Below are positions 18,030-26,809 of a stretch of 64,000 nt of DNA, piece after piece. Each line of letters opens with the position of its first letter. The first letter of the stretch is position 1. Under the pieces are notes generated by a model. The model did not search any database. It saw only the letters and a list, made by a program, of their open reading frames with translations, and was not told where the DNA came from. This DNA comes from an uncultured Methylophaga sp. (GTDB lineage: Bacteria > Pseudomonadota > Gammaproteobacteria > Nitrosococcales > Methylophagaceae), in assembly GCA_913055695.1 (NCBI GenBank), contig CAJXKF010000007.1, positions 105,086 to 169,085 on the forward strand. The letters run 5' to 3'. Position numbers and translations under genes: made by a program.

Positions 18030-18605
18030 CTATGCAAATATCAGGTAAGCCATCACCAAAATCAATACCGTCAGCCAGCCCAGCCTGTCGACCCAGAGGT
18101 GCAGACTGGCCTCCAGTTCCGGTCCGCCCCAGCGCATCAGGCCTGCAACCAGAAAAAACCGCATACCGCGGCCTATTAATGAGCCGATAACAAAAGGCAG
18201 CAGTAACATATTGGCAGCGCCGGCAGCGATAGTAAAAATTTTATAGGGGATCGGGGTAAAACCGGCGATGAAAATCGCCCAGAATCCCCACTTATCAAAC
18301 CAGGCTGCGGCCTGCTGATACGCATGCATATAATCCAGTGAGATCAGCCAGGGTTCCGCCATCTGAAAGGCGAACAAGCCAATCGCATAACCAAGCAGCC
18401 CACCCAGCACCGAGGCAATCGTGGTCAGCGTGGCATAAAACCAGGCGCGGTCGGGCCGGGCCAGGCTCATCGGCGCCAGCATGACATCAGGCGGAATCAG
18501 AAAAAAGGACGACTCACTGAAACTGACCAGCGCCAGCCAGTAGCTCGCATATTTGTGACGGGCCCAGTGCATAACACGGGCATAAAGACCGGAAAATAAA
18601 CGCAT
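18030..18605 (-). CDS. yqaA: DedA-like inner membrane protein YqaA
   Basis: A 191-residue membrane protein of the SNARE-associated/DedA (VTT) superfamily in its short YqaA form. Markers are FSESSFFLIPPDVMLAPMSL at the first membrane segment, a glycine-rich LGGLLGYAIGLFAF helix and the FIAGFTPIPYKIFTIAAGAANM re-entrant region with the conserved G-F/x-TPIPYK motif. Relatives help maintain proton motive force and lipid carrier recycling; the exact role of YqaA is not settled. It starts at the pcm stop codon and ends 2 bp before nlpD, fitting a conserved gammaproteobacterial operon. Confidence 0.88.
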   Translation of the reverse strand: MRLFSGLYARVMHWARHKYASYWLALVSFSESSFFLIPPDVMLAPMSLARPDRAWFYATLTTIASVLGGLLGYAIGLFAFQMAEPWLISLDYMHAYQQAAAWFDKWGFWAIFIAGFTPIPYKIFTIAAGAANMLLLPFVIGSLIGRGMRFFLVAGLMRWGGPELEASLHLWVDRLGWLTVLILVMAYLIFA

Positions 18606-19267
18606 CAGATTTGACCGCTCAACAGGGGTACAAAGCTGACCGGATCCAGTTCGGTCTCCTCATAACGGTCCCCGACACGGTCTATCACCCGCAGTGACTG
18701 TCCCATACTGCCTCCAACCGGGATCACCAATCGGCCACCCGGTGCCAGTTGCTTGAGCAGTTCATGCGGCACCTGTTCGGGCGCGCAGGTGACGATAATG
18801 CCATCGTAAGGTGCATACCACTCCCAGCCCCAATTACCATCACTGTGCTTAAGCTTAATATTATTCAGTTTAAGCTGGTAGAACCGTTCACGAGCCTGGT
18901 TCTGCAGCGGCGAAATGCGTTCCACACTGAACACACGGGACACTAGTCTAGACAGCACCGCTGTCTGATAACCGGAACCAGTACCAACTTCCAGCACTTT
19001 TTCCCGTTCACCGTCACCGGCAAGCAGGATTTCGGTCATTTTAGCGACGATGTAAGGCTGGGAAATAGTCTGACCATGGCCGATAGGCAGCGCAGTATCC
19101 TCATAAGCACGACTGGCCAGGGCTTCATCGACGAACAGATGGCGTGGCATTTCACGGATCACAGCCAGCACCTCGGGGTTGGTAATGCCGCGCTCCTGCA
19201 AGCGGGCAACCAGCCGGTCACGGGTACGTTGTGATGTCATGCCGATACCGCGGTAATCCGTGTTCAT
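18605..19267 (-). CDS. pcm: Protein-L-isoaspartate O-methyltransferase
   Basis: Repairs isomerised aspartyl residues in aged proteins by S-adenosylmethionine-dependent methylation. The 220 residues carry the PIMT signature set: [36 protein letters not shown] at the substrate site, [18 protein letters not shown] for SAM binding, and the PIMT-specific [18 protein letters not shown] motif. It follows surE by one base, the classic stationary-phase survival pair. A second PCM-like gene at 57649-58305 lacks the DGNWGWE motif, so this copy is the likely true repair enzyme. Confidence 0.96.
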   Translation of the reverse strand: MNTDYRGIGMTSQRTRDRLVARLQERGITNPEVLAVIREMPRHLFVDEALASRAYEDTALPIGHGQTISQPYIVAKMTEILLAGDGEREKVLEVGTGSGYQTAVLSRLVSRVFSVERISPLQNQARERFYQLKLNNIKLKHSDGNWGWEWYAPYDGIIVTCAPEQVPHELLKQLAPGGRLVIPVGGSMGQSLRVIDRVGDRYEETELDPVSFVPLLSGQI

Positions 19268-19268
19268 A

Positions 19269-20015
19269 TCAGCAATCTTTCAGCCACCTGGCGACACCAT
19301 CGATGGCGTCATAACGGGTCAAGTCGATTTGCAGCGGCGTAACAGATACCGCGCCGCGGCGAATAGCATCAAAGTCGGTGCCGGGACCGGCATCCTCTTC
19401 ATCACCGGCCGGACCGATCCAGTACATCGGCCGTCCGCGCGGGTCGAACTCCTTGATGACCGGTTCCGCTTTGTGGCGATGGCCGAGGCGGGTGCTCTCG
19501 ATACCGGTGATTTCCTCGATAGGCAGGTCAGGGACATTCACATTGAGAATGGTGTCTGCCGGCAGTGAAGATGTTTTCAATCTGGACACCAGCTTCTGCG
19601 CCACCCAGGCTGCAGTCTCGTAATGCGTACCGGTATGTGAGGCCAGTGAAATAGCGATGGCCGGCAGGCCCAGAAAGCGACCTTCCATTGCCGCAGCGAC
19701 GGTGCCGGAATAGAGCACATCATCACCCAGGTTGGCGCCGGCGTTAATACCGGAGACCACCATATCCGGATCTTCATCCAGCAAACCGGTAATCGCCAGG
19801 TGAACACAGTCCGTGGGCGTGCCCTCGACCCGGTAGACGCCGTCTTCCTGCCTTTCCAGCCGCAGCGGGTTTTCCAGGGTCAAAGAATTGCTGGCACCAC
19901 TGCGATTTCTGTCAGGTGCCACCACGGTAATATCACCAAAACTGCTTAATGCATCGGCCAGGGTGCGAATGCCCTGGGATAGATAACCATCATCATTGCT
20001 GATCAGGATTTTCAT
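19269..20015 (-). CDS. surE: 5'-/3'-nucleotidase SurE
   Basis: A 248-residue metal-dependent nucleotidase and exopolyphosphatase that hydrolyses nucleoside monophosphates in stress and stationary phase. Opening [19 protein letters not shown] holds the Asp-Asp metal ligands, followed by [17 protein letters not shown] with the serine ligand and [21 protein letters not shown] with the asparagine ligand. It is the first gene of surE-pcm-yqaA-nlpD and directly abuts pcm. Length is normal. Confidence 0.97.
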   Translation of the reverse strand: MKILISNDDGYLSQGIRTLADALSSFGDITVVAPDRNRSGASNSLTLENPLRLERQEDGVYRVEGTPTDCVHLAITGLLDEDPDMVVSGINAGANLGDDVLYSGTVAAAMEGRFLGLPAIAISLASHTGTHYETAAWVAQKLVSRLKTSSLPADTILNVNVPDLPIEEITGIESTRLGHRHKAEPVIKEFDPRGRPMYWIGPAGDEEDAGPGTDFDAIRRGAVSVTPLQIDLTRYDAIDGVARWLKDC

Positions 20016-20085
20016 TATGATTTTAGCCTAATTGGAGCTCTGAAATACGCTCCATATCTTAGCAAGAATGTGAACTGCTAGTTAG

Positions 20086-20113
20086 AAAAAAGGCATCCGA
20101 AGATGCCTTTTTT
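20086..20113 (-). terminator. Bidirectional terminator between surE and the formate dehydrogenase operon
   Basis: A perfect 12-bp inverted repeat (AAAAAAGGCATC / GATGCCTTTTTT) around a CGAA loop. It lies 15 bp past the stop of the NAD-linked formate dehydrogenase alpha gene, which it should terminate on the minus strand; the symmetric A/T tails also allow use on the plus strand. Confidence 0.92.
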
Positions 20114-20127
20114 ATTGGAAATACCGC

Positions 20128-22926
20128 TTATAGCAGTACGTTTTTCGACTGACCGCCGCCGTAGCTATAGAACTGCATCGGTTCACCACCCGGGGTGACA
20201 TTGACCGCACAGTACTTGAACTCGGGGATTTTCGCCGCCGGGTCCAAAGCCGGGTTGGACAGTTTATTGACCGCCGCTTCGTAATAACAGAAAGCCATAA
20301 ACACGGCGCCGGTCGGTACGCCCATATCGGCACGGGCAATTGCCGAGACACTGCCACGGCGGGTAGACAGGGTAATCAGTTCGCCCGGATTGACGCCCAT
20401 TTCATCGAGCGTAATCGGATTCACTGTTGCTACCGCTTCCGGCTCCAGCGAGTCGAGCACGTTGGAACGACGGGTCATTGAACCGGTATGCCAGTGTTCC
20501 AGCATGCGACCGGTAATGAGCACGAACGGATAGTCTTCATCCGGTCTTTCATCCGGCGGCACAATATCAGCCGGGACAAACTTGCCACGACCACTCGGGG
20601 TCGGGAAGGCGCGGGTAAAGATCACCGGATCGCCCGGATCCCCCTCTTCCACACAGGGGTAAACCACACCATGCTCACGTTGCAGGCGATCCCAGGTAAT
20701 ACCGGCCATCGACGGCACCGCTTTGCGGATTTCAGCAAACACATCTGCCGGTCCGTCATAGTGCCAGTCGAGGCCCATACGGTTGGCAATTTGCTGGATG
20801 ATCCACAGATCCTGACGGGCATCACCCGGCGGGTCGATAGCCTGACGGCCCAGTTGTACCCAGCGGTCGGTATTCGTGAAAGTACCGGTCTTTTCCGGGA
20901 ACGCCGATGCCGGCAGAACCACATCAGCCAGGTAGGCGGTCTCGGTCAGGAACAGATCCTGTACCACCAGATGCTTAAGCTCTGAGAGTGCCTGACGGGC
21001 ATGATTGACATCCGGATCCGACATCGCCGGGTTTTCACCCATGATGTACATGCCATGCAGTTTACCGGCATGGATCGCATCCATGATCTCGACCACGGTC
21101 AGACCGGCTTTATCGCTGATTTCCCCCTGCCAGAGCTGCTGCATATTTTCACGCGCCGCCTTGTCTTCAACACGGAAATAATCCGGCAGACACATCGGAA
21201 TCAACCCCATGTCGGAGGCGCCCTGGACGTTATTCTGACCACGCAGCGGATGAAGGCCAGTGCCCGGACGACCGATCTGACCGGTCATCAAGGCCAGTGA
21301 AATCAGGCAGCGGGCGTTATCGGTACCATGCACATGCTGGGAAACTCCCATGCCCCAGAGGATCATAGAGGCGTTGGACTTGGCATAAAGCCGTGCCACT
21401 TCACGCAGGGTCTCTGCCGGAATACCGCAGACTGATTCCATCAGTTCCGGCGTATATTTTTCCAGATGCTTCTTCATTGCCTCGAAGCCTTCAGTTCGCT
21501 CAGCAATAAATGCGTCGTCGATGAGTCCTTCCTCAACGATGGTATGCATCATCGCGTTGAGCATAGGCACATCAGAGCCCGGTTTGAACTGCAGGTGATA
21601 GGTGGCTTCACGGCGCAATTCGGTACCGCGCGGATCCAGCAGGATCAGCTTGGTGCCATCGCGCACAGCATTTTTCATCCAGGTCGCGCCAACCGGGTGG
21701 TTGACGGTCGGATTAGCGCCGATAAGCACAATCACTTCGGCTTTCTCAACATCGGCGACGGGGTTGGACACAGCGCCGGAGCCCAGTGTCTCCAACAAAG
21801 CCACTACCGATGAGGCATGGCAAAGACGAGTGCAGTGATCGACATTGTTGGTTTTGAAGCCGACCCTAATCAGTTTCTGGAACAGATAAGCTTCTTCGTT
21901 ACTGCCCTTGGCACTACCGAAACCGGCCAGCGCCTGGGGACCGTCATTATCACGAATATCGACGAGACCCTGTGCGGCACGCTCCAGTGCTTCTTCCCAA
22001 CTCGCCTCACGGAAAACCTTGTCGATATCGTTGGGATCCATTTCAAAGTCAGGATACTTGGGCGCATCGTCGCGACGAATCAATGGCTTGGTAATCCGGT
22101 GGGGATGGTGCACATAATCGAAACCATAGCGGCCTTTAACACAAAGACGGCCATGGTTGGCAGGACCGTCGCGGCCTTCGACATGCAGGATTTTATTGTT
22201 CTTGATGTTGTAGGTGAGCTGACACCCGACACCGCAGTACGGGCAGACCGAATCGACTTTCTTATCCGGCTCAACCATCGCGACCTCACCCGCCGGCATC
22301 AGCGCGCCGGTCGGACAGGCCTGCACACACTCGCCACAGGCCACACAGGAGCTCTCTCCCATGGGATCATCCAGATCAAACACGATTTCGGTGTGGTGAC
22401 CGCGCATCGCCAGGCCAATGACATCATTATTCTGTTCGTCACGGCAAGCCCGGACACAGCGGGTACATTGAATGCAGGCATCCATATTGACCGCAATCGC
22501 CGGATGCGACAGGTCGGCCTGCGGATTTTCACGCGGCTTGAAGCGGGGTGTGCTGATCTCCAGCTTACCGGCCCAGTAATCGAGCTCGGAATGCAGAGTA
22601 TGTGGCTGCTCAGACACATCGGACTTGAGCAGTTCCAGCACCATTTTCTGTGACTTCAGTGCACGCTCGCTTTGTGACTGGACTTTCATGCCTTCCGACG
22701 GATAACGGCAACATGAAGGTGCCAGCACACGCTCGCCGTCGATTTCGACCATGCAGGCACGGCAGTTACCATCCTGCCCCTGGCCTTCGGAATAGCACAG
22801 GTGCGGGATTTCCACGCCATGACGCTGCGCCGCCAGCAGGATAGTCTCGCCTTCTTCGGCAAAGATCTTTTTGCCATTGAGATCAAAGGCAATCAGTTCG
22901 CTTTCAATTTCCGGGTTGATAGCCAT
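20128..22926 (-). CDS. fdhA: NAD-dependent formate dehydrogenase, alpha (catalytic) subunit
   Basis: A 932-residue molybdenum/tungsten-bis-pterin oxidoreductase. Domains in order: NuoG-like 2Fe-2S ferredoxin (CYSEGQGQDGNCRACMVEID), His/Cys and two-cluster 4Fe-4S ferredoxin modules (CIQCTRCVRACRDEQ; CVACGECVQACPTGAL), the 4Fe-4S plus catalytic core beginning CPYCGVGCQLTYN, and a C-terminal dinucleotide-binding domain. The metal ligand is a cysteine, not selenocysteine, in CTRLCHASSVVALLETLG. No export signal, so it is cytoplasmic. It overlaps the beta gene by one base; together they oxidise formate to CO2 and reduce NAD, the last step of methanol oxidation. The two-subunit layout resembles Fdh1 of Methylorubrum. 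Confidence 0.94.
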   Translation of the reverse strand: MAINPEIESELIAFDLNGKKIFAEEGETILLAAQRHGVEIPHLCYSEGQGQDGNCRACMVEIDGERVLAPSCCRYPSEGMKVQSQSERALKSQKMVLELLKSDVSEQPHTLHSELDYWAGKLEISTPRFKPRENPQADLSHPAIAVNMDACIQCTRCVRACRDEQNNDVIGLAMRGHHTEIVFDLDDPMGESSCVACGECVQACPTGALMPAGEVAMVEPDKKVDSVCPYCGVGCQLTYNIKNNKILHVEGRDGPANHGRLCVKGRYGFDYVHHPHRITKPLIRRDDAPKYPDFEMDPNDIDKVFREASWEEALERAAQGLVDIRDNDGPQALAGFGSAKGSNEEAYLFQKLIRVGFKTNNVDHCTRLCHASSVVALLETLGSGAVSNPVADVEKAEVIVLIGANPTVNHPVGATWMKNAVRDGTKLILLDPRGTELRREATYHLQFKPGSDVPMLNAMMHTIVEEGLIDDAFIAERTEGFEAMKKHLEKYTPELMESVCGIPAETLREVARLYAKSNASMILWGMGVSQHVHGTDNARCLISLALMTGQIGRPGTGLHPLRGQNNVQGASDMGLIPMCLPDYFRVEDKAARENMQQLWQGEISDKAGLTVVEIMDAIHAGKLHGMYIMGENPAMSDPDVNHARQALSELKHLVVQDLFLTETAYLADVVLPASAFPEKTGTFTNTDRWVQLGRQAIDPPGDARQDLWIIQQIANRMGLDWHYDGPADVFAEIRKAVPSMAGITWDRLQREHGVVYPCVEEGDPGDPVIFTRAFPTPSGRGKFVPADIVPPDERPDEDYPFVLITGRMLEHWHTGSMTRRSNVLDSLEPEAVATVNPITLDEMGVNPGELITLSTRRGSVSAIARADMGVPTGAVFMAFCYYEAAVNKLSNPALDPAAKIPEFKYCAVNVTPGGEPMQFYSYGGGQSKNVLL

Positions 22927-24623
22927 TATTTCAACTCCTCAGGGAAATACTTAATCACGCAGCGCAACGGATTGGGTGCTGCCTGGCCGAGTCCGCAAAT
23001 AGAGGCATCCACCATTACTTGTGACAACTCTTCCAGTAAGTCTTGATCCCACTGTTTCTGTTTCATTAAGGTCACAGCCTTTGCTGTGCCAACGCGGCAG
23101 GGCGTACACTGACCACAGGATTCATCTTCAAAGAATTTCATCGCATTGACTGCCAGGTCGCGTGCCTTGTCCTTGTCGGAAAAGACCACGACCGCAGCGG
23201 AACCGATGAAACAGCCATAGTCATTTAGAGTATCGAAGTCGAGCGGAATATCCCCCATTGAGGCGGGCAGAATGCCGCCAGAGGCTCCGCCCGGGAAATA
23301 ACCATAAAATTCGTGGCCTTGCTGCATACCGCCACAATACTCATCAATCAGCTCTCGCATGGTGATACCCGCCGGCGCCAGATGCACACCAGGTTTGTTA
23401 ACGCGGCCACTGACCGAAAATGAACGCAAACCCTTACGACCATGGCGACCGTGATCAGTCAGGCATTGCGGTCCTTTTTCCAGGATATCGCGTACCCAGT
23501 ACAGCGATTCCATATTGTGTTCCAGTGTCGGTCTGCCGAATAGCCCCACCTGGGCCACATACGGCGGGCGCAGACGTGGCATGCCGCGTTTGCCTTCAAT
23601 CGATTCGATCATCGCCGATTCTTCACCGCAGATGTAGGCACCGGCACCGCGGCGCAGATACAGCTTGGGCATATTGGCAACCGGTGGACTGGCCACCAGT
23701 TTAGCAATCTCAACTTCCATCATCTCGCGGATCGCCGCGTATTCGTCACGCAGGTAGATATAGATTTCATCAATACCCACGGCCCAGGCGGCAATCAGAC
23801 TGCCTTCCAGGAAGCAGTGGGGATCACGATCGAGGAAATATTTATCTTTAAAGGTGCCGGGTTCACCTTCGTCGATATTGACGGCCATCAGTTTCGGTGC
23901 CGGTTGATCGCGCACGATGCGCCATTTACGGCCGACCGGGAAACCGGCACCGCCGAGACCACGCAGACCGGAGTCATCCATGGTGTCGAGCACTTTTTCG
24001 ACATCATAATGACCTTCCATACAGAGGCGGTAGGTGTTGTAACCACCCTGCTCGACATATTGTTCAAAGCGAATCGGTTCGATGCCTTCCGGACGGGTGT
24101 GTCTGTTTTCAACCAGTTCGGAAACCCGGGCGGTATCGGCATTCTCTACCGGATGCATACCGACCACCGCAACCGGCGCTTTATCACAGCGGCCGACACA
24201 GGGAACGCGCTGCACACGAACATCACTGCCAAGGCCCTGTTCCAATGAGTCTATTAGTTCGTTTGCACCCAGCATTTCGCAGGTCATCGAATCACAAACA
24301 CGCACGGTCAGTGCCGGCGGTGGTGTCTGATCTTCTTTAATGACATCAAAATGATGATAAAAGGTGGCGACTTCGTAGACTTCGGCTCGCGACAGTTTCA
24401 TCTCATAGGCCAGCGCCACCAGATGGGCAGCCGAAATGTACCTGTAGTTGTCCTGAATTTTGTGCAAATGCTCAATAAGTAAATCTTTGCGGCGCGGTTC
24501 ATCGCCCAGTAATGCCTGGACTTCAGCCAGCGCTTTGGGGTCAACCTGTCTGCCTTTATTGACAGCCCGCGGCAATTTAAGCTCTTTGCCCAGCTTTTGA
24601 GCACTGATTTGCTGCCCACTCAT
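22926..24623 (-). CDS. fdhB: NAD-dependent formate dehydrogenase, beta subunit (fused NuoE-NuoF type)
   Basis: A 565-residue fusion. Residues about 20-170 are a NuoE-like thioredoxin-fold 2Fe-2S domain (AAHLVALAYEMKLSRAEVYEVATFYHHF; RVCDSMTCEMLGA; VQRVPCVGRCDKAPVAV). The rest is NuoF-like: GLRGLGGAGFPVGRKW for FMN, GEPGTFKDKYFLDRDPH, the NAD-site GAGAYICGEESAMIESIEGKRG and the 4Fe-4S motif ESCGQCTPCRVG. Other soluble formate dehydrogenases keep these as separate gamma and beta subunits; the fusion matches the Fdh1B type. It passes electrons from the alpha subunit to NAD. It is first in the operon, behind a 370-bp upstream region. Confidence 0.94.
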   Translation of the reverse strand: MSGQQISAQKLGKELKLPRAVNKGRQVDPKALAEVQALLGDEPRRKDLLIEHLHKIQDNYRYISAAHLVALAYEMKLSRAEVYEVATFYHHFDVIKEDQTPPPALTVRVCDSMTCEMLGANELIDSLEQGLGSDVRVQRVPCVGRCDKAPVAVVGMHPVENADTARVSELVENRHTRPEGIEPIRFEQYVEQGGYNTYRLCMEGHYDVEKVLDTMDDSGLRGLGGAGFPVGRKWRIVRDQPAPKLMAVNIDEGEPGTFKDKYFLDRDPHCFLEGSLIAAWAVGIDEIYIYLRDEYAAIREMMEVEIAKLVASPPVANMPKLYLRRGAGAYICGEESAMIESIEGKRGMPRLRPPYVAQVGLFGRPTLEHNMESLYWVRDILEKGPQCLTDHGRHGRKGLRSFSVSGRVNKPGVHLAPAGITMRELIDEYCGGMQQGHEFYGYFPGGASGGILPASMGDIPLDFDTLNDYGCFIGSAAVVVFSDKDKARDLAVNAMKFFEDESCGQCTPCRVGTAKAVTLMKQKQWDQDLLEELSQVMVDASICGLGQAAPNPLRCVIKYFPEELK

Positions 24624-24991
24624 GAAAAAGGCCTCTCTCTAATCTTCTATGCCATCGTTGGCTTTTGTTGCTGTTAAACAGACAAAAATTAGCATGGCTA
24701 AGTTTTACTGTGAAGCGGCATCAGCTGCCATATTTTCCTGTAAAACAGGCATTTGCTTCGTTTTGGTGCAGATTCGGGCGGTTTCAGCCATGGCCGGACG
24801 TGACTTTTCCGGCTACTGGACTGTATCCAGCCTCAGCTTAAACCTAGGGGAGTTTGTAAGTCATTGAAATGACTAAAAAGTAGTAGTCGGCATCAAAAGC
24901 AGGCAAAAAACTGATTTATTTAGAGAAAAAATTTACTCAAAAATGCATAACGGATTGCTGGCAACCACAATTTATACCTATTTGCGCAAAA
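24624..24991 (-). promoter_or_regulatory. Upstream/leader region of the NAD-formate dehydrogenase operon
   Basis: These 368 bp hold no credible gene. The half nearest fdhB is GC-mixed and contains two adjacent hairpins: GCCGGA/TCCGGC (24793-24813) and CTGGA/TCCAG (24816-24830). The distal half is A/T-rich with runs of A, as expected for a promoter. A long structured leader of about 200 nt before fdhB is possible. I could not match it to a specific riboswitch; a molybdenum- or tungsten-cofactor type would fit the enzyme but is conjecture. Confidence 0.4.
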
Positions 24992-26011
24992 TCAGTCGGA
25001 GCGGTCTGAGGACGAGGCATTTTTTTCACGGATCTCCTGTAACCAGAGATCGTGATGCTGCTCCGCCCAGGCGACATCAACACGGCCTGTGGTCATGCCT
25101 TCCAGTGCGCCTTCGGTTCCGATAGTGCCGATATAGATATGACCGAAAGAAAAGGCAATCAGGATGAGGGCGGTGGTCAAATGAATGACATGCGCCAGTT
25201 GGATCACCTGACGTTCCTGTCCGAAATTGGGGAAGTCCAGCACCAGTCCTGAGAAACACAGGGCAATACCGGCAGTTGCCAGTGCCCAGTACCAGACCTT
25301 TTCCCCGCCATTCATGCGCCCGGCAGAAGGATGTTTATCCCCTACCATGCCGCCGTAGGCCTTGAACCATTCGAGATCGACTTTGTTAAAGAAGTTATGC
25401 CTGAAAAACTTCACCAGGATCGCAAACAGGGCAATCATGAACACCGGTCCCAGGGCGTTATGCAAAAACTTGGCGCCAGTGGCATAAAGAGAAAAGCCGG
25501 GGTAGCCCATCAGCGGAATCAAAACCGCCCGACCGTAGAGAATGCTAAGCCCGGTGATCGTCAGTAGTATGAACAGAATAGCCGTCGTCCAGTGCAACCG
25601 CCGTTCGTTGAGTGTCCAGCGTTCTACCGTTTCACCTGTTCGCGGATGCGTCAGTTCAACTCTGCCGCGCATGACATAAAAGGCCAATATTGCCAGCAGC
25701 ACAAAGCCCATCAACCAGCTGCCGTATGTCGCCATCGGACCATTTCGCACCTGCCGCCAGGTTTCCCCGGAAGACTGAATCAACTCATTGGCTTCCTGAC
25801 CGGTGACCGCGGTATAGCCCTCGTTGCCACGCCGGACCTGACGCCAGGTATCAGAACGGGGATTCTCAACATCTGTTTGATACTGCTGATTTGGCTCATA
25901 ACCGGTAACCAGGTAGCCGCTCATCGGCAAAATGATGATGGCAAGCAGAATCACAATGCCGCTCCAGAGCATCATTTTTTTGCGTTTGTTCAGCGAGTCT
26001 GCCACAGCCAT
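24992..26011 (-). CDS. fdhC: Membrane-bound formate dehydrogenase, gamma (cytochrome b) subunit
   Basis: A 339-residue diheme cytochrome b of the FdnI/FdoI family that carries electrons from the periplasmic catalytic unit to quinone. After an N-terminal membrane segment (LWSGIVILLAIIILP) and a roughly 70-residue periplasmic stretch come four core helices; the heme-ligating histidines are likely in NERRLHWTTAILFI, LHNALGPVFM and LAHVIHLTTALILIAFSFGHIYIG. The short ending ITGLSILYG and GTEGALEGMTTGRVD are typical of the family. The N-terminal extension with its extra helix is longer than E. coli FdnI (217 residues). It is the last gene of the operon. Confidence 0.92.
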   Translation of the reverse strand: MAVADSLNKRKKMMLWSGIVILLAIIILPMSGYLVTGYEPNQQYQTDVENPRSDTWRQVRRGNEGYTAVTGQEANELIQSSGETWRQVRNGPMATYGSWLMGFVLLAILAFYVMRGRVELTHPRTGETVERWTLNERRLHWTTAILFILLTITGLSILYGRAVLIPLMGYPGFSLYATGAKFLHNALGPVFMIALFAILVKFFRHNFFNKVDLEWFKAYGGMVGDKHPSAGRMNGGEKVWYWALATAGIALCFSGLVLDFPNFGQERQVIQLAHVIHLTTALILIAFSFGHIYIGTIGTEGALEGMTTGRVDVAWAEQHHDLWLQEIREKNASSSDRSD

Positions 26012-26023
26012 TTATCGCCTCCG

Positions 26024-26203
26024 CTAGCGGTCGGTCTGAACTTGTTGAAAGCGTCTTGCCAGGATATCCGCCCGCGCTTCATACGATTTGACATGGCTAT
26101 CCGGCTTGCCTTTGTAAACACCGGCTTCATGCAAAGTCACGTCGGTGTCCTCGTAACAGCCGCTGACAGCAAACAATGCAATTAAAGGTAGGAGATATTT
26201 CAT
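26024..26203 (-). CDS. Small lipoprotein inside the formate dehydrogenase operon (59 aa)
   Basis: Absent from the ORF track because it is only 59 residues. On the minus strand the ATG overlaps the stop of the iron-sulfur subunit gene (ATGA), so translation is coupled, and its TAG lies 12 bp before the gamma gene. MKYLLPLIALFAVSGC is a textbook lipoprotein signal with Cys16 lipidated. The mature 44 residues are charged and contain EAGVYKGKPDSHVKSYEARAD. The codon pattern and tight packing between two structural genes argue for a real protein, perhaps an assembly or docking factor at the membrane. I recognise no named family. Confidence 0.8.
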   Translation of the reverse strand: MKYLLPLIALFAVSGCYEDTDVTLHEAGVYKGKPDSHVKSYEARADILARRFQQVQTDR

Positions 26204-26793
26204 AGCTTCACTTCGTATGCTGTTTCCCAGCCACCCCAGTTATCAGGGCGGCCACCACGACGGACGACCCGTTTGCGGAACAGATCGGCAACAATATCGC
26301 CATCGCCGGCCAGCAAAGCCTTTGTAGAGCACATTTCGGCACATAAAGGCAGCTTGCCTTCTGCCAGTCGGTTACGACCGTATTTATCCAGTTCCGCCTG
26401 GGAATTATCCTCTTCAGGGCCACCCGCACAGAATGTGCATTTATCCATTTTACCGCGGGCACCGAAGGCGCCTTCCTGTGGATATTGGGGTGCACCGAAG
26501 GGACAGGCATAAAAACAGTAACCGCAACCGATGCAGATATCCTTGTCATGAAGGACTACCCCTTCCGGGGTGGTATAGAAACAGTCTACCGGGCACACGG
26601 CCTGACAGGGGGCATCAGTACAGTGCATACAGGCAACAGAAATCGACTTTTCCTGCTTGAGACCATCATCAATGGTCACAACCCGGCGGCGGTTAATGCC
26701 CCAGGGTACCTCATGCTCGTTTTTACAGGCAGTGACACAGGCGTTGCACTCGATACAACGATCGGCATCACATAAAAACTTCATTCGAGCCAT
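26200..26793 (-). CDS. fdhB2: Formate dehydrogenase iron-sulfur (beta) subunit
   Basis: A 197-residue four-cluster ferredoxin subunit like FdnH/FdoH, relaying electrons from the catalytic subunit to cytochrome b. The cysteine groups run in the expected order: CIECNACVTACKNEHEVPWG, CMHCTDAPCQAVCPVDCF, CIGCGYCFYACPFGAPQ and the CTFCAG and C-terminal CAEMCSTKALLAGDG pairs. Unlike E. coli FdnH (294 residues) it has no C-terminal membrane helix, so it must be held by the gamma subunit, as in other short forms. It follows the alpha gene by 16 bp. The symbol is a working label. Confidence 0.93.
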   Translation of the reverse strand: MARMKFLCDADRCIECNACVTACKNEHEVPWGINRRRVVTIDDGLKQEKSISVACMHCTDAPCQAVCPVDCFYTTPEGVVLHDKDICIGCGYCFYACPFGAPQYPQEGAFGARGKMDKCTFCAGGPEEDNSQAELDKYGRNRLAEGKLPLCAEMCSTKALLAGDGDIVADLFRKRVVRRGGRPDNWGGWETAYEVKL

Positions 26794-26809
26794 GGTTTGA
26801 CCTCTTTAC

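Noticed and set aside
21817-22653. 278-residue plus-strand ORF opposite the NAD-formate dehydrogenase alpha gene
   Set aside because: Shadow of a GC-rich coding region; its residues show no recognisable motif.
24649-24867. 72-residue plus-strand ORF upstream of fdhB
   Set aside because: Composition looks random and it lies in the probable leader/promoter of the opposite-strand operon.
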